From Eutreptiella sp. 'Long Island Sound 2002' (lineage: Eukaryota; Euglenozoa; Euglenophyceae; Eutreptiales; Eutreptiaceae): a DNA stretch of 64,000 bases. Of the stretch, positions 22,111-30,753 are shown in pieces. The DNA lies in contig OZ038382.1 in the NCBI GenBank assembly GCA_964036045.1, positions 85,411,918-85,475,917 of the forward strand. Reading direction: 5' to 3'. Position 1 is the first letter of the stretch; each line of letters opens with the position of its first letter. The notes under the pieces were generated by a model, which saw nothing but the letters and a program-made list of their open reading frames with translations, made no database searches and was not told the origin of the DNA. The position numbers and the translations under genes were made by a program.

Positions 22111-22174
22111 CCTGCGGCCCAGTAGTGAGAGCGTCGGTCTTCAATCGTCCAGTGCGGGGGTTCCATCCCAGGCG
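22111..22174 (+). other. tRNA-like / Pol III box-like sequence
   Basis: AGTAGTGAGAGCG resembles an A box. GGTTCCATCCC, about 40 nt later, resembles a B box (consensus GGTTCGANTCC). A CTTCAAT loop lies between them. It does not fold into a convincing tRNA and may be the head of a tRNA-derived SINE. Confidence 0.3.
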
Positions 22175-22434
22175 TTGGTGCTCCTGGGATCCCTGCACGT
22201 AGAGCTCTCTAGTTGGCGACGTGGGAACCACCCCCCCCTCCAGCAGCTCGCGCCACCACCGATACCGGTGGATCGGGTGGAGGTCTCGTTCGTTTTACCC
22301 CCCACCCTGGAAAAACAAAACACATGGGAGCCACCCACCCCTGCAGCAGTGCACACCGTCACCTGTACTCAAACAGGTCGACGGGAGGCCTCGTCCGGTA
22401 TTCGAAGGGATCGGTGGGAGACCACTGAGCACGA

Positions 22435-22475
22435 GGATCGAACCGGCTCCTTCGCGGCGCGCGCCGGGTGCGCTA
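22435..22475 (-). other. Pol III A/B box pair on minus strand
   Basis: On the minus strand TAGCGCACCCGG (A-box-like) is followed 19 nt later by GGTTCGATCC (perfect B box). The spacing is shorter than in a tRNA, so this is a decayed tRNA or SINE head, not a working tRNA gene. Confidence 0.35.
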
Positions 22476-23738
22476 CCTCCAGGGCGGCTGCCTTCTGAGA
22501 TACACTGGCACCCGGGTCACAGAACAAACGCGCCCGCAACCCCCTCCCCCTGTGGTAAGTGTAAGCCTGCAGTAGGGGTGCTCTGCTGGGCCATGAACCG
22601 GAACATTGGTGCACCACTCCAGCCACGGTCACCCCAACCCCCCCTCGCAACCCGCAGAGCGAAGCTCCGTGCGCATCGGGCTCGTCATGGGAATCCGGCG
22701 GACCGGCGCCTGGACACCAAGTCGACACCTCTCTCCCCCCCACGGGAACAGAGCGGGGCCCCCACAACCGCACGCCCGCGCCCACAACGCGGACCCCGAC
22801 AGCCCACCCAGTGGACGGGCAGTCGGGGGAGGAGGAGCGCACGTCCCTAAACGCCCCACGCAACGGTCGAAGGCACCCCCCCGGGGACACCCTGCCGCCG
22901 CCCCCACAACCCCAAGCCAAGTAGGGGGGAGCCGGGACCGGACCGCCCCCCCGCAAGCACGCCAGACGGAGCACGGGACCGGGGCAGTACACGCGGAGGG
23001 GCACGGACCACGTGGAACGGCCCTACCAGCGCCCAGTGCCGGGACCACACGAGATGAGCGCGCCACACCACCCAGCGGGGAGCGGACACCGCGAGAGCGC
23101 GAGCGCACACACACGAAAAGGACACACGGGGACTACCGGAAGGGCAACCGGACCGAGCGCGCGGAACGCACAGACCGCATGGAATGGCGTACCAGCGAGC
23201 GAGGGTAAGGGACACCCGGACGGGACGGTCCGCCACACGCAGCGCGGAACACGCGGGGCGGGAAGGGGGAAGAAGGGGAGACACAACACCAGGCACCGGC
23301 CCGAACCCCCCCCGAACCGGCCGCGAGCGCCGCGCACACACAGACGGGACACTGCACCCGCCAAGGCAGTAGTGACGCACAGCGCCACGCCCCAACCCCT
23401 AGGCTAGGCAGCCTCCGCGCCAGCCCAAGGGGGTCCCACTGGCGACAAGCCAGTAGCACGGGCCTGGCGGCGCCGGCGCCCCGGGCGACCACTCATTAGG
23501 GGGGCGACGCAGTGGGTAAGCGCCCGCAGCCACGGCTGCGAATTGATGCACCGACCGGGGAGTGGCGAAACGGGGACGCCGGGGAAGGACGGGGCTCCGA
23601 GCTCTGTGAACCCGGGGGACTCCGCCACCAGGCAGGAGGTGCGTCTTGGAGGGCCCCCCACTAGGACCCGGTGGGGAGGATATCACCTGGCCCGACCAGG
23701 TGGACCCCGGGGCCGAAAGGCGTCTAGTACCCGCAAAA

Positions 23739-23760
23739 TCAAACCTCAAACCTCAAACCT
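23739..23760 (+). repeat. Terminal TCAAACC tandem repeat at right end of GC block 1
   Basis: Three TCAAACC units run directly into the right direct repeat, which begins CAAATAC. It resembles the short repeated tails of some non-LTR retrotransposons or slippage at an integration junction. Confidence 0.75.
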
Positions 23761-23945
23761 CAAATACATGATCCACCAGTTCAAATTGAGGGAAGTGTTG
23801 AGGACGGAGGCACTTGGGTCCATCAATACATGAAAATCATGGAGAAGGGAACAAACAATGACGATGTCGGGCAAAGGAGTTGAGAGGTAGAAATGGAGAT
23901 GAAGCCTTGGAATAAGATATGCGATCATCGAAGACGATGTTGCAT

Positions 23946-23950
23946 CCCTA
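23946..23950. repeat. Target site duplication CCCTA (left)
   Basis: Identical to 34232-34236 on the other side of the family-2 element. The same five bases precede LTR copy A at 13816-13820. Confidence 0.85.
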
Positions 23951-24430
23951 TGTCACCGCTGCATAGTGGTTGATCTTTGTGTTAACTGCGAAGCCTGTAG
24001 CCTTGATGCCCCAGGGGTCGTAAAACCCGACACTGCCCCTGATATCTCCGAACCCACATAACCCTCTTCGGACCCATATCCAGCCTCTGGGAGCGACATA
24101 TGCGAAGCACTTGTAAGTCCAGTGAACTCCATGGTGGAATATGAAGAGTACGAAAAACCGGTCTACAAAAATGGAGCAGACATAGAATCACAATGCGCAT
24201 TCATGGCAATTAATGACACATCGTGAAATCATGCGAAATAATTTAAATAAATCCGATTGGGAAATCACGAAAGACAAATGCGACTCGACGCGCGCTCACA
24301 GGCGACATCTGGCGGCGAACGGAAAACATGAAACAGAACGGAAAATTTACTGCACTAATGTACATCTGAGAATCATTGGAATGCTGATCACATCGGTGTA
24401 TAAATGAGTGCTGTCACTGCTGCCGTTACA
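23951..24430 (-). repeat. 3' LTR of family-2 element (copy B)
   Basis: 480 bp with TGTAAC start after the polypurine tract. The far end reads GGTGACA where the other copies read GGTTACA. Confidence 0.93.
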
Positions 24431-24440
24431 CTCCCCCTCT
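24431..24440 (-). other. Polypurine tract of family-2 element
   Basis: Minus-strand AGAGGGGGAG directly before the TG of the 3' LTR. Also present beside copy A at 14301-14310. Confidence 0.85.
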
Positions 24441-25773
24441 GAAAACATACGCCAGTATGTCAGGCTGGGTCAAGTGAAGTGAACGAAACGGCGAAAGTGA
24501 CCAAAAACCGACTAATCTAAGGCAAATTGTGTGAAATTGAGCTGAATTGAGCAAAATTGTGCTGGATCTGTGCTTCGCGATGGCCATCGACTTGAATGAA
24601 ACGCATAGGTACCTTAGGGCACACAGAAAAAGCTTCGTTCAAGCTCAAAAATTCGAAAATTGAAAGTCTGAGTGAAGAATGTATATGATGATCCACGATC
24701 CATGATTCATGATGAAATCAGGATCTGACGTCCCACTGCCAGAAAACAGAAAACGAGCGTCGCCATGTCGTCGAGCGTCAAAAAAATAGGGTATCCCTTC
24801 ATGGAGTCCAAGATATGTGAAACTGGCTGGTGTCATTTGCAGTCATGAGACCAGATGCCAGATTATGGTACAAAATGTGCTTGAATTGAGACCAAAATCA
24901 GCGAATCGCCCACGGATTGAGGGTGGCGAAGTTCACAGCAAGCCAAAATAGGTCCAATTCAATGTCGATAGACACTGTGTGTAGTGTTGAACGGAAATCC
25001 AGTTCTCATTCATAGCCAATCCAGGTCAAATCCTCATGATGATGATGAATCCCATGATGGAAATCCAATCATTTAAAGTAATGATAGCCAAGAAAACCCA
25101 GTGCGTGCACCACACTGTCAGTATTGTTCCCAGGACTTCATGTTGAATTCAGTATGAGCCAGAAGGGGTAATTGACTCGTTATAGTCCCAGAATGTATAA
25201 GCATCCAATGCTTGGTACTGGGAATTTGCCAAAATTGAGCTGATTCTGAGGGGGATTCCAACACAATCCACAGATGAACAGCGAGTCGACACAAGTAAGA
25301 ACACCATCGTCGTCACTTGGTCTATATAAGCCCTTTGACAGTGGTCGTTTGGAAGAGAAACCAACTGTCTCAATGTAAGAGCTGATGGAAATCACATTCT
25401 GAGCAGATCCGTCAAACACATGAAATGGATCAGACTCAGTCATGTGCCAGAATCTCTGTAATGAGCACGAACTCGAACGAGTCCTTCCCAAGAAGGGTAG
25501 AGGGGCCCAGCCGACAGCAAAAGGCGATAGTGTCGTCGTGGTTGAGGATAAAGGCCTCTCGGAACTTCCGATTGGAATCATCTGAGATGAAGCACATGAT
25601 TCACATGATGGCCATGATGAGAATGATGGATGGAATGACCAGGATGACCCCAGAATGTCCCATCATCTGTCCATCGAACCACACAGACGATGCGTCAGGA
25701 CTGTTTTGTCCCCATGCCAAGGGTATATGTCGACCGTAAACCTTTTGGAGAGTTTCGGCGATCTCGATCCTGA
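24441..25773 (-). other. 3' non-coding region of family-2 element
   Basis: 1.3 kb between the pol stop and the polypurine tract. It contains only short frames and simple ATG/CAT-rich stretches (around 25037 and 25600). No supported gene. Confidence 0.7.
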
Positions 25774-28700
25774 TCAGATCTTGTCTTGAATGGATGATGC
25801 CACAATTGGAGCTTCTTCTTGTGCTTGTAAGTCTTCCTTGGTGACACAATCCTTGATCAGCGAGAGCTCTTTGTCAATCTCAGCGTGTTTCTTCAGGAAC
25901 TTGATGAACGTATCCGTATACCCATGGATGAAGCTTGAAGCTGGCTCCCATTTGTCTTCTTCTGGACCGAATCCTTTCCATCTGCACAGAAAGTACCACT
26001 TGCCTCGAGCATCCTTCTTGTAATCAAGGATCTTCGCTAACTCGAAACTGCTGGTGACCATCTTCCTGTCGCTCAGGTACTTCGAAGTCCAATAGAGAGG
26101 CTTGAACCTTCCTTTGGGGCAGGGTACGTCGGCCTTCAAACGATCTCGATGTACTTCTTGATGCCTGTCTGGCTCAATCTCAATGTTGAATGTAGTCTCA
26201 CTTAGTTGACTTTTGACTTGGAATGGGCCATCCCACAAAGGTAACAATTTGTTGTCGTCCTTCAGGGTGTCGTCTGACTTACGAAGCCAAACTTGCTGGC
26301 CTTTCTCGAAGGGTTTTCCTTGCGTTCTTGACTTATTTTTGAAATTCAACCAATCTGCTTGACTTTCCACTTTGGCTTGGATCCACTTGGCTTCTAAATC
26401 CTTGATCCTCTCAAACCATTGTGAGGCGTCGTAGCACTGCCTTGGATGATACATCACTGGTCCAGGACCCATCTTCTGACCACCAAAAACCAGCTCATTC
26501 GGACTTAATCCAGTGTAATTCTTGGTGCGATGGTATCTTCTCAAGACACAGTAAATTGTCTCCAACCAATTGTAGTCTTTTTCAGTCGCCAGGAATTTTC
26601 TCAGAATGGAGATAAGAATCCTTCCAGCGCGTTCAGCAGGGAGAGCTCGATGGTCGTAGACTCGGGCACGAAGGTGATGAACTCCCAATAGGGCACACAT
26701 GTTCTCCCACCAAGTCCCAATGAACTCTTTCCCACTGTCCGTCAGAATTTCACTGGGCACATCCCAGTTACTCATCCACTGACTTGCAGTCCACTTGGCA
26801 GCCATTTCAGAGGTGAGATGCTTCCTGTTGCAAGGGAGGACTTGGATGTAGCCACTGTGGCGGTCTTGAATTAACAAAACCCCGTCAATAGGCTTCCTCG
26901 TGTAGAGACATTCCTCTTGGATTTGTCCCAACTCGAAGACATCCGCCGTCACCTTGTCAAACAGCCTCTCAGGAATTGGTAATCCCTTCAGTAGTCCTTC
27001 TGCCTTTTGATTCTTGGGGATGGTCGCCTGACATTGCTTGCATCCTTTGGCAACTCGTTCACAGGCACCCTTGAGGTCCCTTGTGTACACTCTGTGGCGT
27101 AGCTCCTGTTCCAGCACACGAGAATGTGTGTGGGCTGTCTCATTCCGATGCCAATGTTTGACATATTGGTCAATCAGACAATCAGGAACACAAATCCGTC
27201 CTTGCCAAAATAACTTGTCGCCTTGGATTTTGAAATCAGACGTCTCTTCAGAGTCGTAAGGCTTGTCCCCTTTCAACTTGTGGTATACAGACCCAAAGAA
27301 CTTGTCCTCCTTGTACATCTTCGTCCAATCCACATAGAGGAAGGAAGTTTCCTTGTCCTTTTGTTGTGGAGGGAGCGTGGATTTCGCTTTTGATCTCGTC
27401 GTAGGAAACACATTCAGGAGTGGCAGCGACGACTCAGAGTCAGAGTTAACTCCTGCAGTCTGATCTGCCTTGGTAATCTCCTTGCATCTGACCAAATCCA
27501 CCTTCATCCGATTTTTAATCGAACATTGGAGACAATGTTTCTTGATCAGTGCTTGTTCTTCCTTGTCGAACTCGATCACTTCAGCTTTATCCGTCGCTGT
27601 CCCATGAAAACTCGCTTCAGAGTAAGCTTCTGAGGCTGGGTAGGCCCAGCGACTCAGGGCGTCCGCCACTGTATTGTAGCGACCCGGAATGTAAGTCACA
27701 TGGAGGTCAAATCTGCTGAGAGTTTCATGCCAACGGCCTCTTCTCCCAGCTGGTCCACCAGGGGTATCCACATGTTCTGTCCTCCAGCTCTCCAGTGACT
27801 TGTGGTCAGTCAGTACCTCAACGCGGTGGCCCAAGATCCAACCTTCATAACGCCGTAAGGCACAAAGGATTGCGTAGGCTTCTTGTTCCCTTGGACTCCA
27901 ATTTCGCTGTCTTGTTGTAAGCTTGCGAGACCAGAAAGCCAGAGGATGATGGTGACCTTCGTCGTCGACTTGTTCGATCGTAGCACCAATGGCGTAACGA
28001 CTGGCGTCTGTACGAATATAAAAAGGTCTTCCATCCAACCACGGAGTCTTTAATGTAACCACATTCGCCAGTGCTTCCTTGAGACCAGTAAAGGCTACTT
28101 CACATTCTGGCGTCCACTTAGGCTTGACTTGAGATCCCTTCTTTCCTTCTATTTTACCAACCTTGAGTAACTCTGTCAATGGACCAGAGAACTTGGCGTA
28201 GAGAGGAAGGAACTCGTGGTAGTAATTGCAGCAGCCTAAAAAGGCACGAAGCTGCGTGATGGTTTTAGGCCTTTCCCAGAGCTGCAGGGCAGCCATTTTT
28301 CCTGGGGCTGGTCTTCTTGTCCCATCTTCCAAGACAGAGCCACAAAATTCCACACTCTGGAGGAACATCTTGCCCTTCTTGGGTCCACACACGAGCTTCT
28401 CTTGTCGAAGGACTTCGAGAACTTTTTGAACTTGTTCTTCGTGCAACTTCAGGCACTCATCAAAGTTATTTCCCAACGGCGTGGCAATCAGAAGGTCGTC
28501 CATGTAGATGCTGCAGAATTCTTGTAAATCCAGATCTTTGTGCTTCTGAAATAAAATAGTCTCCATCATCTTCTGGAACATCGACGGCGCATTCTTCAGA
28601 CCCATCGGCAGTACAGTCCACTGGACAGTGCCACAGGGCGTGCACATTGCCGTCAAATGCCTGTCCTCCTTTCGAAGGGGCATCTGATGAAAGCCATGGC

Positions 28701-30750
28701 GCAAATCCAACACAGTAAAGAGCTTGCCTTTGGCTCTCGCTGCGATCTCCTTCTCAATTAAAGGAAGGGGATGCGCGTCTGGTACTGTGGCGGCGTTCAG
28801 GGCCCTGTAATCCACCACTAGACGCCAAGCATCTATGCTGGATTGGTCAGCAGGTGGGGGTTTTGGCACAGTAAATGGTGCTGAACACCACTCAGAACTC
28901 ATGCAGCCCTCCAACCAACCGAACTCATAGAGATTGCGCTCAATAATCTTTCGCAGGGCATCTGCTTTGGTGCCTTGGAGATAGAATGGACGTTGTTTGT
29001 GCACCTTTGAGCCTTCGATTATGTCAATCTTGGCTTCCCCATTTTCACATCGAATTGGGGGGTTTTTCCACAACTTCCCACTCAGCACGTCATCTTGATA
29101 ATCTTGGAACACTGCGTCCCTTCTTGCAGATATCTTGTCTCCGTCGACCTGATTCCCACATTTAATCACCAACATTATGTCCACCAATTTGCGAATTGTT
29201 GGTCGTGGTCTCATGTTCTTGGCCACTTCATTCCAAACTTCTTCGTCGCATTGTTGGCGGATGAAGCTCACCTGAGCTCGCTCCTCCGTGGGATCCCACC
29301 AATGAAAGGGGTCCACGAATGTCTTGAAGGGATGGTCGGACGAATTCAGCTTCATTCCTGTCAATTCAGGCGAGATTCTTGGAGATTTGTCTTCATTCTT
29401 GCTTGAAATCTTGACTTTTTTGGCTTGATTCTTGTCTGATGGGGACGAATTGTAATGGATGGAGGCGTTCTCTTGAGGGACGCCGATTGTCCTTCCCTCC
29501 TTCCGCGACGATACGTCGGGATTCCGCTCTCGATCGTCTTCATCCACTCCAATTTCGTCGATTCTTGAGGAATTTGAGATAACCTCTTCTGTTCCCATTT
29601 CACTGCCATCTTGCCAATAATCTCCCAGATTCCCGTCAACTAAGCACGCCAACGTGCTCCACGAACGCTGTGGCAAAGGCTTGCCATTGTCGTCGCAATA
29701 CAGCTTCAGTCCCTTGTGAGGTAGCTCGACAATGTCGATAGAAATGTCCATAATGTCCTTGAACCACTCTTGTCTTGGCCAATTGGGGACAATTAAAATT
29801 GCCTTTGCGCCGGATTGCTTCAGCTTCTGCACTACACGAGGGAAAACGTCGAAGGGCGGATTGATCCAAAGAGGTTCAGACCAGTCCTCACTCCAGGCAT
29901 CGTCGTAGAACTTCGGAAATCTTTTATTCTTTTTGTTTGCAAAAGCATCAACTTCAGGACGAAAATTGTGGTTCTTTTCGAAATAATCCACCAGAATGTC
30001 CCGCCATTTGTCGACTACACGATAGCAAACTGACTTCCACTTCTTGCTGTTCAACGAATCCACCTTTCCTTCGTCGAAATATTCTTGATTCCTTGTCCAT
30101 TCCTGCCCACCTTGCTGAAAATGCAGCTTATTTCTCTCCTTGAATTGGTGGATACTCTTGGTATATGGGTGCAGATAATACAGTTCGGACGGGTCGGTGG
30201 TCGACGGATCTTGGAGGAAGCATGTCCTGTGTCCCATGGGCAACACACGGTGGGCGTGAAGCCAGGGTTGACCCAGGAATAAATCATACTTTATGCTGGC
30301 TTCATAGAATTTTCCAGCAAACCACTCCTCAGTGACCGTCTCTTCCACACTCCAGACTGATTGTTTCACCAATCTGACCGCCAATTCTGCTTCTCTGTCG
30401 CCACCGTCAAGGCGATGTCCGCTGACTCCCTCCAGCTGCACAGGGGTGGAGGACATCTTCGTCTCATCCTCCTGCAGAAAGCCTTTCCTCACCAGATTGA
30501 CCTCTGAACCATTGTCAATCAGACATCTGGCAAGTTTAACCTTACCATCCGTCGATCTGACCTGGATCCAGCAGACAAACTGGCGCTGCTTGCCTCGCCG
30601 GACAGCGCTGAGGACCCAGGCAGGGTACAGGAGGCCGGAGGAGCGCGCCAGCCGGTCCCAGCAGCGTCCATCCACCGCCCCAACTACCCTGATGGGTTTT
30701 GTCTCCTGCCACTCAACCCCAGTGTTGGGATTTGGGTCAAGTTGGCTTCC
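25774..30750 (-). CDS. Family-2 pol polyprotein (PR-methylase-like-RT-RNaseH-IN-chromodomain)
   Basis: One uninterrupted frame beginning right after the gag UAG; no ATG precedes the first domain. Rough residues counted from 30675 are: protease DNGS near 53; a DNA-adenine-methylase-like domain near 235-350, starting VDAFANKKNKRF, with WINPPF near 273 and a following hydrophobic strand ILIVPNWP; RT near 560-800 with VVDYRALN and an orthodox YMDD near 723; RNase H with TDAS near 888, EQEAYA, TDHKS and ADALSRW; integrase with an HHCC zinc region near 1175 and acidic residues in TADVFELG, ILTDSGKEF and PAERAGR; a C-terminal chromodomain near 1550-1585 (FLCRWKGFG, KWEP). Its roles are Gag-Pol cleavage, cDNA synthesis and integration. 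The methylase-like insert is the unusual part; NPPF matches the catalytic (N/D)PP(Y/F/W) signature of N6-adenine methylases. Confidence 0.95.
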   Translation of the reverse strand, partial: GSQLDPNPNTGVEWQETKPIRVVGAVDGRCWDRLARSSGLLYPAWVLSAVRRGKQRQFVCWIQVRSTDGKVKLARCLIDNGSEVNLVRKGFLQEDETKMSSTPVQLEGVSGHRLDGGDREAELAVRLVKQSVWSVEETVTEEWFAGKFYEASIKYDLFLGQPWLHAHRVLPMGHRTCFLQDPSTTDPSELYYLHPYTKSIHQFKERNKLHFQQGGQEWTRNQEYFDEGKVDSLNSKKWKSVCYRVVDKWRDILVDYFEKNHNFRPEVDAFANKKNKRFPKFYDDAWSEDWSEPLWINPPFDVFPRVVQKLKQSGAKAILIVPNWPRQEWFKDIMDISIDIVELPHKGLKLYCDDNGKPLPQRSWSTLACLVDGNLGDYWQDGSEMGTEEVISNSSRIDEIGVDEDDRERNPDVSSRKEGRTIGVPQENASIHYNSSPSDKNQAKKVKISSKNEDKSPRISPELTGMKLNSSDHPFKTFVDPFHWWDPTEERAQVSFIRQQCDEEVWNEVAKNMRPRPTIRKLVDIMLVIKCGNQVDGDKISARRDAVFQDYQDDVLSGKLWKNPPIRCENGEAKIDIIEGSKVHKQRPFYLQGTKADALRKIIERNLYEFGWLEGCMSSEWCSAPFTVPKPPPADQSSIDAWRLVVDYRALNAATVPDAHPLPLIEKEIAARAKGKLFTVLDLRHGFHQMPLRKEDRHLTAMCTPCGTVQWTVLPMGLKNAPSMFQKMMETILFQKHKDLDLQEFCSIYMDDLLIATPLGNNFDECLKLHEEQVQKVLEVLRQEKLVCGPKKGKMFLQSVEFCGSVLEDGTRRPAPGKMAALQLWERPKTITQLRAFLGCCNYYHEFLPLYAKFSGPLTELLKVGKIEGKKGSQVKPKWTPECEVAFTGLKEALANVVTLKTPWLDGRPFYIRTDASRYAIGATIEQVDDEGHHHPLAFWSRKLTTRQRNWSPREQEAYAILCALRRYEGWILGHRVEVLTDHKSLESWRTEHVDTPGGPAGRRGRWHETLSRFDLHVTYIPGRYNTVADALSRWAYPASEAYSEASFHGTATDKAEVIEFDKEEQALIKKHCLQCSIKNRMKVDLVRCKEITKADQTAGVNSDSESSLPLLNVFPTTRSKAKSTLPPQQKDKETSFLYVDWTKMYKEDKFFGSVYHKLKGDKPYDSEETSDFKIQGDKLFWQGRICVPDCLIDQYVKHWHRNETAHTHSRVLEQELRHRVYTRDLKGACERVAKGCKQCQATIPKNQKAEGLLKGLPIPERLFDKVTADVFELGQIQEECLYTRKPIDGVLLIQDRHSGYIQVLPCNRKHLTSEMAAKWTASQWMSNWDVPSEILTDSGKEFIGTWWENMCALLGVHHLRARVYDHRALPAERAGRILISILRKFLATEKDYNWLETIYCVLRRYHRTKNYTGLSPNELVFGGQKMGPGPVMYHPRQCYDASQWFERIKDLEAKWIQAKVESQADWLNFKNKSRTQGKPFEKGQQVWLRKSDDTLKDDNKLLPLWDGPFQVKSQLSETTFNIEIEPDRHQEVHRDRLKADVPCPKGRFKPLYWTSKYLSDRKMVTSSFELAKILDYKKDARGKWYFLCRWKGFGPEEDKWEPASSFIHGYTDTFIKFLKKHAEIDKELSLIKDCVTKEDLQAQEEAPIVASSIQDKI

Positions 30751-30753
30751 CTA
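30748..30753 (-). promoter_or_regulatory. In-frame UAG GGA stop between gag and pol (candidate readthrough site)
   Basis: Gag ends CAA TAG and the next codon is GGA. The frame is then open for 25 codons to the first GTG of pol and onward. UAG followed by G, in the same frame as pol, is the arrangement of gammaretroviral readthrough stops. No pseudoknot was tested. Confidence 0.6.

Larger units (their letters stand above)
14731..23760. mobile_element. GC-rich block 1, unidentified insertion
   Basis: Composition changes abruptly at both ends from AT-moderate retrotransposon DNA to strongly GC-rich sequence with many C runs. It carries several unrecognised ORFs on the plus strand in the left half, internal duplications (18729-21492), a 50-bp minisatellite, Pol III box-like motifs and a terminal TCAAACC tandem repeat at its right end. 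I find no reverse transcriptase, transposase, capsid or replication motif. The flanking 1.1-kb duplication suggests insertion with target duplication. A segmental rearrangement or an assembly join cannot be excluded. Confidence 0.6.
23761..24859. repeat. Right 1.1-kb direct repeat flanking GC-rich block 1
   Basis: Second copy of 13631-14730. From 23951 onward it is the real left part of the full-length family-2 element. Confidence 0.93.

Noticed and set aside
22111-22174. A functional tRNA in GC block 1
   Set aside because: Box-like motifs only; acceptor and anticodon stems do not pair well.
25425-25739. ORF in the family-2 3' region
   Set aside because: It consists largely of Met/His from ATG/CAT simple repeats.
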